A stretch of 64,000 nt of DNA, taken from assembly GCF_037038585.1 (NCBI RefSeq), contig NC_092521.1, positions 56,147,898 through 56,211,897 on the forward strand, read 5' to 3'. Shown piece by piece: positions 36,701 through 50,924 of the stretch. Positions within the stretch are counted from its first letter, which is position 1. Each line of letters opens with the position of its first letter. Origin of the DNA: Patagioenas fasciata (lineage: Eukaryota > Chordata > Aves > Columbiformes > Columbidae). Position numbers and translations under genes: made by a program. Under the pieces are notes generated by a model. It searched no databases. It was not told where the DNA came from and saw only the letters and a program-made list of their open reading frames with translations.

Positions 36701-39700
36701 AATTCCCTGGTTTTGAAATAACACCTAAATCTGGAAAAAAACAGGAGCCAGAACAGCACAAATGCATGGCGTTAGATGAGAATCAATGTGAAGGCAGCAT
36801 CAGAGACAACAGAAAAATGAGCTGTGATTGGAAAAGAGATGGCTGCATAGCCATCAAGAAAAGGTTACATCACTTCAAGAGAAAACTCTGTTTTGGGAAG
36901 TGAAAAAGGTATCACAGTAGAAACAGCAGTAATAATGCTGCAGTACTGAAGAATTCCTATCACCAGACAGAACTTCCTTTCTGGACAAAGTTTGTTTTCA
37001 GAAGCACACAAAATGAATACGTGCCATAAAGTCAATCAATACAGTTTAAGAATTTAAGAATCTGACTGAACTACCTGATGTATGCCAAGCTCTGTCCATA
37101 ATGCTGTTGAGTCCCTGTTTATTTTCAGCTGGGCTTCATTTGAAGAGCAGCACTAGAAAGATCAGTGTTTTAAGTACAATGGATTATGCCATGAAGTTAG
37201 AAATGATGTAAAAACTACAGTAAGTTGCTCATACTGCATCAGCTTATAGGAATATAGAACCACTAAACTGGATCAGATCAATCACCTGCTCCAGAACTAC
37301 TCTCCAGCTATAATCAGTACCAGACATATGAGAGGAAGGAGTAATAAACTCTACAGGACACAATATTGGAAGACCATCCCCCAAAATAAGTTTCTTCCTA
37401 GTTCTATACTATTATTTACAGCCTGGCTTATAGTCTTGACCCATCACGACTGTTACATATACTATTAGTCTACAGTGGCTGGAGATGCTACACTAAGTGC
37501 CCCAGTGATACAGTTCCTTGGGTTAAGGGCAGGATGACAGAGGGTTGACATCAGCAAGCACTGCTGCCAGCTTCAGCCCAGCTCTTCTGCAAGGCAGCGC
37601 TCTGCACGCAACTCATTTAGCACTTCCCATTTTACAGTGAGAATTGTTCATCGAAGGCCAAACCACACTGTCTAAAATGCTACCACGCTAAGCATTGTTT
37701 CTCAGTGTGACATCCGAACCTCTCTTCCAAGATATTTCTTCTTTCAGTGCCTCATGACCAAGGATTTCTCCACAGGAGCCTTCTCCATGCAGTCAGAAAA
37801 TTATGAAAATTCAACTAGAATTTCTTGTGGATATGACTTTCATATTCCTGTTTGGGGTTTTGTTTTCGTTTTTTTGTTTGTTTGTTTTTTGTTTCTATTT
37901 GTTTTGTAACAGAGTAAAAAGAAGTTCTGGCTGTATTAGACCTAGGTTGCTGACCTGCATGTGCTTTTTCTACCTGAGCAGTACTGGCAGGTGGGTCTGT
38001 TAAATCAGTTGCCTTTCTTCAAATAAAGAGCAACTTCCTTGGTTACCAAGTTCACTAGCTGTTACTAATCATTCCTCTTCTGGGGTGGATTTGCAGGTTC
38101 CTATTAAGTTGTTGTTCTCAACAAACTTTTGTAACAGCATTAGCTAATGTGTAATAGCTACCATTTTCCAGTTATATGCACAAAATGTCTGCATATTGCA
38201 AATGTTAGTAAGCGAAACAGGTTCAGTAGGATAGAAAAAGTGAAAGGAAATGGGATAGATAATCACTGATTTTTTTTCTTTTATAGTTTTAAACAGAGGC
38301 ACAATCTGTGCTCCAAAAATGTACGCATTGATAAAATATCATTTATTCTAATCCTATTCAGAATCACACCACACTATGAACAATTAAGATTTGGATAAAA
38401 TGTGAACCAAATATCCTATATCAAAATACCAAATAGAACAGGAATAACACTGCAAAAGCAAAATTACTCCATTGTATGAATGCAACTATTTACATATTTT
38501 CAAGTGAAAGATTTACTGTGTGGGAGTAATGACAGTATTCAGACTGCAAACCAAAAAATTGTATTCTGTTTCTAGATCTGCTGTTGTTTTCTAGCATGTC
38601 TTTGGGTAAGTCGTTTGAAGAACAGAGCTTTTTAGCTGAAATAACAAGCCTTCTCCTCCTCCTTCCTACCCAGCCTACTGCTTATCTCAAGCTATGTTCA
38701 TGTTTGGACCACTCTGAATCTTCTACTGCCTCACATCCCTGAAACTCAAGAGATCTGAAAAACTGATAACCCATTCTGTTTAAAAAGTAAGAATTACACC
38801 TCATTTCTTTAATACAGATTTTAAACAACTATCTAGCTTCTCACTTTCAAGAAGCCGAGACATGCCATTATATGCCCAACAGGAGAGAATGAACAGTGAC
38901 AAAAACAGGCTTTGATAAGCTCTGTTGCAAGAAGAAATGTACACTAGTTAGCATTGCAAACACAGTCTTAAGAAATAGTCTTTAAAGAGACTCTTTAATA
39001 TTAAAATACTTTGAAGCTCCAGAGCTGTAAAGCTATATGAAGCTCTGCTGTAATGCACACTGTCCAGTCTTTTTTTTTTTTTTAATAAAAACACAGGGAA
39101 AGCTCCCTTATTTATAGACTCTTCTTCCAGCCAGCCCCTGTGAACAACCTTGACTCTCCACCTGATGGAAAGAGGATAGAAAGGACATTCACAACCTGGA
39201 GAACACATTTTATCAATAGGCAAATTTCTACATCTACAGGCACTTCACTGCCACTGCCATCAGCTGCCCCTCAGCTCTGCATGTGATACAGCTGTGAGTC
39301 CCAGAGGCAATTCTTGCATCTTTAGCTCAGATACATACTCACTGGTTTATGTCAGACTATCAAGGTGATAGTGAAAGTTCCCTCTCCTTCATAATCCTGT
39401 ATGAAGCTGGTTTTGTTCTCTAGGAAATATTGGTGAATGGAGCTACCCACAGAGAAAGCAGTTGAAAATTATAAGCACACCATCTACTCTATTACAAAAA
39501 GAGGACCTAGTTAAAAAGATCTGATGGCTTTCAGGTACTCTAAAATCTGCAGTGTTCATTTTCCATATAATGTTTTAGATCTAAACTGCTGCATGAAGCA
39601 CATAAGAAGCAACATAGTTATACCATTGCAAAAAAAGATTGGAGGGAGGTTGTACACAGTTGTGTCAAGCTATGTGATGGACTGGGATGCTTTCCACCAT

Positions 39701-40112
39701 CCCCTGAGAATTTGCTAAGTGCTTGCTTCCATGCACCTGGCCAACCTATACAGCCTTCATACAGTCCCAATGCATTTTGCACCCCTGGGGACTCACAGTG
39801 TAACATATTGCTCTGTCCTCAGGTGGAGAGACTGAAAGAGCACATGAATAAGAGTGGTTAGACCTTTCAACTTTTCCAACCTGGACAAGAACAAAGTACA
39901 TAAGACCTACTGTTGTTCTGATTGAACACTGTGAGGGAAAATACCATTTCAACAATTATACTATAATTCTCTGTCCATCATGCTGAACCTCATTTTCTCT
40001 GTCACCTTGAGGATCGGGGAGTGATAAACACACACACATTGTGTGTGTTCTGCAAGTTCACGCTAGAAAGCATACAAGCTGTCTTCATTTGGAGAGACTT
40101 TACCACTAGCAT
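33703..40112. other. Unique DNA without a recognised gene
   Basis: No gene recognised. Small features are a tandem duplication at 35999-36068, a GT-rich T-run tract at 37856-37910, a T-run at 39070-39083 and a CA/TG palindrome at 40027-40049. The 136-codon minus frame at 35399-35809 has no recognisable domain. Confidence 0.5.
35999..36068. repeat. Imperfect 36-bp tandem duplication
   Basis: AGGCCTGTGCTGTGCTGCA begins both copies (35999 and 36035), and each ends in CCTGGCTG. The copies differ in the middle segment, so this is older than the exact duplications elsewhere in the window. Confidence 0.85.
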
Positions 40113-41119
40113 TGGTTGCACTCGAAGTGTTGCGGTCAATGGCTCAATGTCCAGGTGGAGGCCAGTGACGAGCAGTGTCCCTCAGTGGTCTGTATTGGGA
40201 CCAGTATTATTTAACATCCTTAACAGGCACATGGACAATGGGATCAAGTGGACCCTCAGTGTGTTTGCGGATGACACCAAGCTGAGCAGTGTGGTTGATG
40301 AGATGCCATCCAGAGGGACCTTGACAAGCTTGAGAGGTGGGCCTATGTGAACCTCATGAAGTTCAACAGGGCCAAGTGCAAGGTCCTGCACCTGGGTCGG
40401 GGAAATCCCAAACATGAATATGGGCTGGGTGATGAGTAGATTGAGAACAGCCCTGCAGAGAAGGACCTGGGGATACTGGTGGATGAAAAACTGAATATGA
40501 GCTGGCAATGTGCGCTTGCAGCCCAGAAAACCAATTGTGTCGTAGGCTGCATTTTGAAGCATAGCCAGCAGGTTGAGGGAGGTGATTCTGTCCCTCTGTT
40601 CAGCTCTTGTGAGATTCCACCTGGAGTACTGCATCCAGCTCTGGGGCCCACAGCATAAGAGAGGCATTGACCTGGTTGAGTGAGTCCAGAGGAGCGCCAG
40701 AAAGATGATAAAAGGGCTGGAGCACCAACCCTATGAGGACAAGCTGAGAGAATTGAGGTTGTTCAGCCCAGAGAAGGCTCTGAGGAGACCTTATAGCAGC
40801 CTTCCAGTACTTGAAGGGGGCCTACAGGAAAGGTGGAGAGGGACTCTTTATCAAGGTGTGTAGTGACAGGATGAGATATAACAGTTTTCAATTGAAAGTG
40901 GGTAGATTTTTATTAGGTATTAGAAAGTAATTCTTTACTGCGAAGGTGGCGAGGCACTGGAACAGATTGCCCACAGAGGCTGTGGATGTCCCCTCCCGGA
41001 AAGTGTTCAAGGCCAGGCTGGATGAGGCTTTGAGCAACCTGGTCTAGTGGAAGATGTACCTGCCCATGGCAGGACTAGATGATCTTTAAGGTCCCTTTGA
41101 ACCCAAACCATTCTATGAT
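40113..41119 (+). mobile_element. CR1 element of about 1 kb with reverse-transcriptase remnant
   Basis: The longest uninterrupted CR1 here. It begins within the reverse transcriptase (GTCAATGGCTCAATGTCCAG near 40135). Codons from about 40162 carry a worn [19 protein letters not shown], and 40261-40287 read VFADDTKLS, the motif C with both catalytic aspartates. The first nearby stop in this frame is at about 40348. The 3' region follows in family order (CACCTGGAGTACTGCATCCA, GAGAAGGCTCTGAGGAGACC, CTAGATGATCTTTAAGGTCC) and ends ACCATTCTATGATAG. It is 5'-truncated and has frameshifts and stops, so it is inactive. Confidence 0.95.
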
Positions 41120-44100
41120 AGCATTCAAGCTAACAAGACTGATCTTTCTGCATTTTTTCCTATATTTCTAGCTAAGAAACCTGTCCCAATGTATCCAATA
41201 AGATTTTTCTTTTTCCTGAGCATCACACAATAGGCCAGATATTCAGGAATGAAAATGGATATGTCACTGGTTTAAATCAGTCATAGATGTTGCCCACTGA
41301 GCATGAAAAAAGCTGTGGCTACTCTATTCTTTCCCACACTGTGGGTCACAGAAGAAAATAAACAAAGATACAAAAAAATATATTGTCTGTAAAGCTAGGA
41401 AATGCCAATCACTAATGGGAAGGTAAGAGACTATTTGTTCATTTTGGTGCATGTATGAGGAAAAATGCTGCTCTAAACCCAAATATTTTGGCTCAGTTGA
41501 CATAATTTATAACTGGAACATAAATGTGACCTGCACAAAGATAGTGAATAGATTCCTTCCTTGCTATTGAAACCACCAGACTATCTTTTGAGCATGCAGC
41601 TAAAATTCTCAGAAACAGGGCAAAATAAAGTAATCTGAGGTGGCAGCTTTCCTGCCAGCTACCTGTTTGCCAGAACTTCCTGAGGTCGCAAGACCAAGAG
41701 CGATGTAAATACACACAAAACCTAACTTCGTTTTTAAATCAGCATATACAGAACAATTTGTATTTCTGTAGGTATCCCTAATGGGGAAAGAGGAATATAA
41801 GCTTTTAAAAAAAAAAAAAAAAGAAAGAAAGATTGTGCTCTAATTGTGCTCTAATAATTCATTCCAGACATAGTCAACAACAGTTTCCAGAGATTTGAAT
41901 ATGATCATATTTTCACTTGGTTTATATTAGGCATTCTGCTCAAAGTCTATTCTTAGAGATCTTCAAATACCATGGTAATATGGCATCATCAGTACAGGAA
42001 AAACAGATTGGCAGATGTGATTTTAATTACTGAGTAGCTTCAGAACTCCACTAGCACAGACAATTGCTCACAGGTCAACAGAACAACACAGGGACTTCTC
42101 AAGAAAGTCTCTACCTCAGCATGACAGCAATGAGTAAATGAATATTAGAAAGGTCATTTACATTTTTGCTACAGTCACTTATAAGGGGTCTGTGAGAGTC
42201 TCAACACCCTAAAAAACTATGGATCATTATCTCAGCAGCTTGCAAACTATTTCTCTAAACGAGAAGTCTGAGAAGCTAAAGTGCTTTTCTCTGACAAGTA
42301 CAGCAAGGAAGTGTTCTTATTCCAGTCACATAAAGAAGTTTAAACCAGAAAAAAATAAGGCTGGATAAATCACAGACACTCCCTAACGGATGGAGGAATT
42401 TCCTTCTCTATGGACTGTGGAATACTAGTTAAGTCATCCAGTAATTACAATAAATATAGATTTGGAACATCTCACTTTTTTTTTTTTCTATAAGTCATGA
42501 TCCACTAAACACGCCGCTCACTGGTTCTGCATGCTCTGCTGCAGAATCTCCTCCCTGTTAACTCAGACCTAATGGCACATAAGGTACCTGAGTGCTTCCA
42601 GTAAGTCCCAGAGCACTAATACTAGCTTTATGGGAGGACAGCCTGTCCAAGAGAAAACATTATGTTCTTTAAAGCCAAAAACTCCACCTTACTTCTTCCT
42701 GTCAATGGTCTCTCTCCTTACTTCAGAAATTTCAGTTCTTTGGAGCACACATATGTCCCATTTCTTTTAACATGAGAAAGGAACACCTCTTGGGCAAAAG
42801 AGTCAAGCTAGTATATTCATATATATATTTTTAATAAAATTAATGCATACTTGATACCAAAATAATTTTCTCCCACCTCTCTTCCTTCTCTCAGATTAAA
42901 CAGGCTACCTCTGAGCAAACCACTTGGATCACTACCTACAAACATCATTTCTGGGCTGGAGTTTTTCAGAACCTTCCAGTTCAGTTTATAAACAAATTCT
43001 GAATTTTAAAACTGAAGTATCTGCTTATCTGTCCACTATGGACTACAGTTACTGTAACTGTATTACTTGGGCCTTTCATCCACTAGGCCTGAGCAGAGAA
43101 TCCCTGGTAGTACTGGGCAGCACCTGTATTTCCATTTTCCCATAAACGTTTTTTCCAGAGCAGCCTTAAGATTTATTTTCTCTACTAGCATCACACCTAC
43201 ATCTGTCATTTACTATCGAAATTTCATAAACGTACACAACAACTAGGTGCTCTCTAGGTTACTGTCTGACCTCAATATCTGAATGATTAATCTCAAAGAA
43301 TGAGTCAGTATAAGTATGGTTAGGCTTCCCCACTTCATAACCACAATAAATATGTGGCATCAGTAGCAGCTGTATCTTCTGACCACCTGAGCCTACAAGA
43401 GCTGATCACCTGCAGATGTGCACAAAGTGCCAATGCTAACGAGCCTCCTGGATCTGCAAGGAGGTGTCTGAGACTGCTTTGGACAGGCGATACTAAAGGC
43501 AACTGGTATGCCTTTTGGGGAGCCTTTCAGACAGTCTGAAGCAAGAATGACTTAAAAATGACATGTGGAATAGCAGAGTCTCTGAGAAATGTAGCTTTCC
43601 TCTCTTTCAGGAGAAAAGTTTGCTCTACTGTAGTAGAGGCCATGGAGCAATAACTGAGGGGCTGCCTAGGAGCAAGTGCAACAAGGGAGGGCTGGCACAC
43701 ACAATGTGCTTTCCCAGTGCTGTGAGGAAACAGCACCACAGGAGTGGAAAGCTGGGAAACATTGCTGGGTTGTCTCAGAAAGATCAGTTATTCTCTGCCC
43801 TCTCATGGAAGGCAGCTCTGCCTGGGCATGGACAGGCTTTTTTCGGTCACTTGTCTGCACATGGGCTGTTACACTGTACACAAATTGTCCAAGAAAGGAA
43901 GGGAAACATAAAGTACAGTCCCGCTAAATCCACTACACAGGACATTGACACTCTGTGCTCATGCACATGCGTCTGTTTTCAGGCAGGACACAGCACTGGG
44001 TTTTGTACAGGAAACACTAATCTATTTAAAGGATGACGTTGATTTACTCACCTTTCATTGTGCATCCACAAGCACACTTAGGAAATTTTGTGATTCGGAC

Positions 44101-47100
44101 TGTTTGTCTCCTAGGAAATAAATTTATAGATTGGGTTCTCTGGTGTCTTTGCTTTACATTCCCTCTTCATGTGCCTTATTAAATGAAATGAGTTTTTAGA
44201 GTTTTAACAAGAACTGCTACTTCCTGTTAAGTAGTTCTTGACAGAGCTACTGTCACCAGCTGCTTCCTCTGCAGTGACAGCAGACACACATCTGCATTCT
44301 GTCCCTGTGGGGATACTCATCCTGTCTCCGTGTTTCTGTCTGGGAGGAAAGAGGGGCACTCGTCCTTTGCCTTCCCATCCGACCTCAGAACAAAGAGTTC
44401 TGAGCTGAAGGAAATGCAGATAAAACTCATCCACATCATCTAATACTCACTCTTAATGCAGAACTAATCCCGCCACTGCACTGTTCTTTCAAAGTAACAG
44501 TAAACAGATAAATATACTTGGAAATACAGTTGTAATGGGGGGTACAGAGGCAGGTGTAATATCCACAACTCAGTTCTAATCATATTAGATTGAAATTCAT
44601 ATCACAATAAATTGACAACCTTTTTTTAATTTAAATTTAGGTCCCAAGTTGATCTTTCTCATTTCAATATTTTCCCTCATACACAGCAGTGGCTAAAGCT
44701 ATGAAAGGTGCCATTAGTCTATGGGATCTTACAAAGACAGTGCTGTTCACTGTGGCCTAGATCAGTTGTTTGGAGAGGTCTATAACTAAATTACCTGAAT
44801 TTTGATTGTTTAAATTCTGAACTTGAAATCAGAGGGCAAGTTTTCAAGTAATTCTCATGCAGTTAAAAAAAAAAAAAAAAAAAGAAAAGAAAAAGAGCAA
44901 GTTCTCAACAGTGATACACAGCCTACTAAAATTTTGTACTCTAGTGTATTTGAGTGTGCAATACAGGATTTATCCTCCTGTGTGTATAAATCTGTTTCAC
45001 ACATTCAAATAAATGCAGCTGTGTTTATTCCAGAGAGCAGAGTTCCAGATGTATACATGCAGAACTCCAGATATACCTATGAGCACCTTATTACATTACA
45101 ATTTTCCATTACATTTTTCTGACACTTAGAATTTTATGCCACAGAGCCCTCTGGAATATGCCCCAGTACATTCAGCACTTGCCCAAACAATGCAACCTGA
45201 AATCCTAAGGGCCACCCAAGTTTGAACAACTGTGATACCACCTCCATGTTTTGCCTAGAACAAGAGGAGTCTTTCAGATTTTAAGAATTTAAGCTACACT
45301 TTTGGTACTTGAATAATACCATTCTTTCAGCAGTATGATCTAACTGTGAAGTTTTAGACCTTACAATGACTTCAAACTACAGGGAAAAATAGCAACCTCA
45401 GAATAAATATGTATTTTTGCAAACAGGCAATGTCTGCTTGCGAGCATAATAACAAAGGTATGCTGAGAAAACTGCCACTGATACATGCAGAAAGGTGCTG
45501 GACTGAAAATATCTGTTGATATTTAAACAATAACAACAACAAAAAATATTATTTAAGCCCAATCACAGTAAGATAGATTTCACAGCCCCTCAGCATTAAG
45601 TAGCAGCTCTAATTAAAAGTACAAAAGCCTTTAAAAGTATGAAGTAATAAACTTGAAAACATAAACCACACCATTCACTTCATAGCCTACTTTTCAGACA
45701 CCGTCAGTATTACTCTATTCTTTGAGACATAGACTACAGCACTAATAACCACAATACAAACTGTAAATACGAAACTGCTTAATAAAACTGTAAAATAAAG
45801 GGGTATGCTGTTTTCCATTAAGTGCAGACAAGAACCCTACAAAATTTGGATTACAATTCCAAAGATTATTTCACATATTGATATGCTTAGCAGATTATTT
45901 CCCCAATATGAAACATGCAAAGGCAATATACTTAGTAAACAGTGACGTGGAGCACACCCTGAAAATCAAAGCCAAAAAAGGAGTGTAAAATAAACAGAAT
46001 ATGGGGAAGATTTCCTACCATTGAACAAAATAGCTTATTTGTATCAGGAAAATATTATTTTCTACCAAACAGTACAGAACTGAAGCAGAAAAAAAAATAG
46101 TGGAAATAACATTAACAAAGACAAAATTTTAAGATCCATTTAGACATTTGTTTTTTCAGTCCATGACCTTATCGTGAAGATGTCAAACAACTAGAAAGAT
46201 AGCAGAGATGTTTGCTTTTCTGAAACCATTGTTGAAACCATTGTGCAAATTTTGCTGAGACTCTAAATATACTCTAAAATACTCTAAATAACACTTTTTC
46301 CGAGATACATGTTCTTTTCTGATTCAGTTCACCATTTAGAAAGCCTGTTCTCTGTAAAAGATCACATGCTGTATTTTAATTGATTTTTAAACTACTTCAA
46401 CTTGTCAAGGCAAAAGACACTTATCTTTATTGACAAATAAGTCAGAGGCAAGTTGCAAATCCTTAAAACTTCATTGTTAAGTGATCTGATCACAAAAAAG
46501 AAGCATTTTACTTTCTATAAAATGTTGCCGTAATATTTTAACACTTTCATAGTGCAGGCAATCTAGAAGGACAATAACCAGAACCTTCTACAATGTTTCA
46601 CTTCTGGCCCGAGAAGTTCTGTATAAGGAATGCACACAAAGGGTACTTTTTAGGAGGTTACTGGCACCTGAAAGTGGCCCCTGAGGTACAGATGTAGCGT
46701 TGCTACCATGAGAGCTTATAGTTAACAGTTTAAAAACGAGGTGTGGAGGGAGAGAGTCCAGCATTGAACCTTTTCCGCTGCACACACTGAGGCACTGTAC
46801 TGCTTATGTATCCAGCAGAACCCTCATTCAGCTTGTAAAGTCTGATCCCATACCAGGCATACTTCATGGAAACAGTTTAAAAATAAGTTTTCCCAGTGAA
46901 TAGCAGGTGGGACTGCCCTACAAAATCTTTTTTGGCTTGGGGCACAAACCTGCTGAAATACTTCACCCAAAAGAATGATAAAAGCATTGCTTGAAACTTT
47001 GGTCGTAGTCTGGCTGGTGTCTGGGCAGAGCCTGATAACTCTTATGTTTTATGAAGGAATCTGCCTCACAGTGTGTGTTTACATTGCATATGTGACGACC

Positions 47101-49146
47101 AGCTGATACAGCCATTTTCTGTTCCAGGTGGTCTCAGAAGTTCAAGTATTTTTTCATCCTGAGACAGACTGAAGGGAATCCACTGCATACACTGAGTTGT
47201 AATGTGATTTGCAAGTGGAGTACCTAATAAATGAAAATACCTTACGTTTGGAACAACTGAAACTCTAGATCCTTAATTAGCAGTTGACTGGATTGCTGAC
47301 AGAGTTCAAAGAGTCAGTGATAATGAAGTAAGGAATAAGCAACCTGCACAGCCTGGTGGAGTCACTAGGAGAAAGTGAGAGGGAATTTGGCAATTAGATT
47401 GCTTTAGAAAGCACTACACCACAATGCAAACAAACAAAGATTACTGGCAAGTCAGCAATGAGGGTATTTGAAATAGTCTAGATTTACACTAACCCATTTA
47501 AGCCCATTTCTTGTGCAAATTGACTGAAAATAGTACTGACCTCATCATATTTACCCTGGCAGGACCATTAGGTCTCCAACTAAGGTATACTCAAACCCTG
47601 ATCTAGCATTTCTACAAGATGATTGAAAAGTATATAAATGCTTAAACCAGGAATTCTGTTAGTTAAACATCTTCTGTACTAGCATGCAAAATAAGACAAG
47701 GGAATTAGCAAGTATGACAGACAGCAAAATACTTTTCTTAATTCCCATCTGGGACATGATACAATATCAGATTTTGATCCAAAGTCCAAGGTCTTTGCTG
47801 CCTGAGTACGATGAAAATGGCAGCATTATTCTCTGCATTTAAACTAATCCTTCAGGAAAAAATAAAATAAACTAATGACATGCCCTACAGGAAATATCGT
47901 ATGAACACTATATGTAAAGTACATTGGTGGCAGATGCTACTCTACAAGTTACAACATAATGGCATGGTGTGTTCCTTTCTCTGGATTTTTCCTGTAAGCC
48001 ATTGGCAAAGACAAGGTCTTCCAAAGACTGACTTGAAGCATCCAGGTTGGGTTTCTCCTCTTAACCAACCTCTGGAGGTGACTCGAGAGTGGGGTCACTC
48101 TTGTGAGAACAGCAAACTCACATGAACTTCCTTTGCTTCCTATTTACAAACAGCATTTCCTATTCCCTCTTGAATCTAGTTTTTTACCTGCCTGCTACTC
48201 ACTGTCTCCTTCACAATCTGCCCAGTCTGTGCCCCAAAATCCGTACTGAATACATTTTAATGACCTATTCTGAGAGAACCAAAAATGATAATTTTCTTTA
48301 ATATGACAACGAATGCTAATATTCCAACAATTACGAAGAAATTTTGCTGCTTGCTATCCACACTGTGCCCTTCTGATAACTGATGCTTGGAACTCAGTCA
48401 GTCATCTGTGTGCAAAGCAATTAGTGAAAGCACAGAAGCCAGATAACATCAATGACTGTGTAACAGTGTGCTAACCCTTTCAGTATTTTTCAATAACCAG
48501 CATATGCACAGTGTCCTGCCCAGTACCTGCAATGTCTGCTTAAGAAGAGACAAAAACTACATCAGCAAAAAATGCAAATTCAGACACAAAATATCCGTGT
48601 CACTTAACTCAGCAGATATTGTGCTCTTCAGTTCAGGGGAGAAGCCAAACACTTTTTGACCTTGTGACACTCTCAAAGGTCCTAATCATCCACAATAAGC
48701 ACAGGACAAACAGAAGCTCCTGTGATGTCAGGTACTGCCATGTTAGCAGTAAAAGTAAACGTATGTTACCATGATGAAGCTAATATGAGATGGATCCAAA
48801 TTCTAGTTTTATATCTTATTTATGCAATAACGAACTGAATAACTCAATGCCCTTCCATGTGAAATTTATTCTGTCGAGCATTTCTTCTCTTGAACTATCC
48901 TATATGAAAAGTTGAAAAGGTTTCCAAACACAAAAATTTATCCAGAAATAGATACATAAAACCAGTGTGGATATCTTCTCTAAAAGCTAAGTAAACTATC
49001 ATTCGCTCTATGTGATCAAATAAGTCTTTATTGCTCAGAGAGATTATGTTTCACAATAAAGATGCATTAATATACCTCACCGGGACTATACGTACCATAT
49101 ACATACAGTAGACTGTGCTGCTGCCATTAGCTTTGTATTCCTTATC
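41120..49146. other. Long unique stretch without a recognised gene
   Basis: AT-rich unique sequence with A-runs at 41808-41821 and 44866-44883. The largest open frame, 157 codons at 43563-44036 plus, lies in a GC-richer patch but encodes nothing I recognise and overlaps other open frames. Direct repeats GAAACCATTGTT (about 46226) and ACTCTAAATA (about 46260-46290) are short. Confidence 0.5.
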
Positions 49147-49408
49147 ACAGGACCACAGAATGGTTGAGGTTGGACGGGACCTCTGGAGGTCACCTTGTCT
49201 AACCCTCCTGCTCAAACAGGGCCACCCACAGCTGGTGGCCCAGGGCTGTGTCCAGATACCTTTTGAAGATTTCCAACCAGGGAGATTCTACAGCCTCCCT
49301 GGACAACCTGTGCCAGTGCTCCATCACCCTTACAGTAAAAATGTGTTCCTCAGTGTTCTGAGGGAACCTCCTGTATTTCAGTGTGTGCCCATTGCTTCTG
49401 GTCCTGTC
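49147..49408 (-). mobile_element. CR1 3' fragment
   Basis: A reverse-oriented CR1 tail of about 260 bp. It opens CACAGGACCACAGAATGG, then GGACGGGACCTCTGGAGG and CTGTGCCAGTGCTCCATCAC, and is truncated near GCTTCTGGTCCTGTCAA. The plus-strand 131-codon frame across it is an antisense artefact. Confidence 0.93.
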
Positions 49409-50639
49409 AAATGCACGCTTTGCTATGCTAAGAATGCTTTGTTTTTACTGCCAAAATTTAGCTCTCCTTTTATCTCCTACTTAATTTGTATTAAAAAACA
49501 GATATTCTAATCTACTCATATGTAACATAAATCTTGGCAGCATCATCAGACTGTTATCATCACATGGAGCAAACTATCACTTCACCATATGACATCTAAA
49601 ATTAATATTTGAGTTAATCATCAAGGTTTTGTTTGGTCTACAAGCCTGTACAACACTACATCACAACTTAATTACGATTAATTAATGAATCATACTTTTA
49701 AGAAAAAGATCATTAGTCAAGCAGTTAGCAAGATCATGCCTCCTTCTCTAATTTTCAGGCAAAATGCTTTATAAGCTCATGCTGTGAGTTTTGTCTTCTT
49801 CCACATAAACTTGCACACATATTGGTATTTACTGTGACCTAAGTAATGCAGTAGGTTCTTGCATTTATTTTTCTTTGTAATTTTCAGCTAACCTCTATAG
49901 CATTTATGGCAGGCAGCACTTTTAAGTCAACTTTTTATTTGAAGTACAAGTTGGCTGTCATCCAGGCTGCAGACTACCATTAGAAAAAAAAAAGGTAAAG
50001 TCAGAGGGTTCTAGTCTCTTCTAGCTGAACAGATCCAGTCCCATTAATCCCATTAATCTCTGCAGGCACTTGGTGCCAACAGGACCACACTGAAGGGAGA
50101 TGAGGACCCCAAGATTAGAGGGGGGCTACATGCTGTATGAGAAGGGAGGGGCCCAGGTGTGCAAGTGCATTGGCACTGGAGTGCGGAGACCAACACTGCT
50201 GATCTGCCAAGTGCGAAGTTTTGCCAGTTGCTAAACTGATTTAAACAACTTTGTTTCATGTTAATGCTTATTCACAATGCTACATAAGGGGAACTTGGAT
50301 TTCTATAGTGTCATGCTTGGCTAGAGGCATCTTCTCATGGCCTGAACGCCATTAACCTCAGCATCTCTACAGCAACTTCAGTCAGGCAATCCTCATTGCA
50401 ATTAATAGGACATGGGCTAAGTCCCATTCAAATGGGGAGGAAAGAGAGGAAGACATATCTCTGTTTAAATGTGCAAGAACATGTCCCTCAGGGAAGGGTG
50501 GGAAATAATACCTTAGTGCTACAAAAACATAAAAAATGAAAACCTGGTGATGAAGAGGAAAGACAACTACATCATAACTGGATACAGTGACTTTGATGGG
50601 TGCAACAGGTAAGAGTACAAAAAGAAAGAAGAAAATACT
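49409..50639. other. Unique DNA, possible upstream LTR sequence
   Basis: No gene recognised. The last few hundred bases might hold the unrecognised 5' half of the LTR whose 3' half starts near 50640, but I could not find its TG boundary or a matching target duplication. Confidence 0.4.
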
Positions 50640-50924
50640 GAAGATACCTCCCTTTTCATGACTTGTAGGTTAGCCAGTTGAGTTCAAGAACTGGCTGGGT
50701 AACAGTCTATTTGTGCAAGTTGATGGGTGATTGCCTTTATATCACTTGTTTTCTTTCTCTCTTCTTCCACTTCTCTTTTTGCTGTTTATTAAACAATTTT
50801 TATCTCAACCCACGGCTTCCTTGCTTTTCCTCTTCCTTTCCTCTTCCCTCATCCACCTGAAGGGTGGGAGAATGAGTGAGTGGCTGAGTGGTGCTTAGCT
50901 GCCTACTGGGATTAACCCACAACA
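50640..50924 (+). mobile_element. 3' part of an avian ERVL-type LTR
   Basis: The end of this block matches bird ERVL-type LTRs as I know them. It reads GGTGATTGCCTTTATATCAC, then TTATTAAACAATTTTTATC and CTCAACCCACGGC, a pyrimidine-rich tract, GGAGAATGAGTGAGTGGC, GTGGTGCTTAGCTGCC, and the terminus GGGATTAACCCACAACA. The LTR ends in CA at 50924. The 5' boundary is a guess, because the upper U3 region was not recognised. No internal retroviral genes are seen downstream. Confidence 0.7.

Noticed and set aside
40027..40049. CA/TG palindrome considered as a transposon end or hairpin gene
   Set aside because: It is a short ACACACA run meeting TGTGTGT. Simple-sequence origin explains it.
49115..49510. 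131-codon plus-strand frame
   Set aside because: Antisense of a minus-strand CR1 and its flank.
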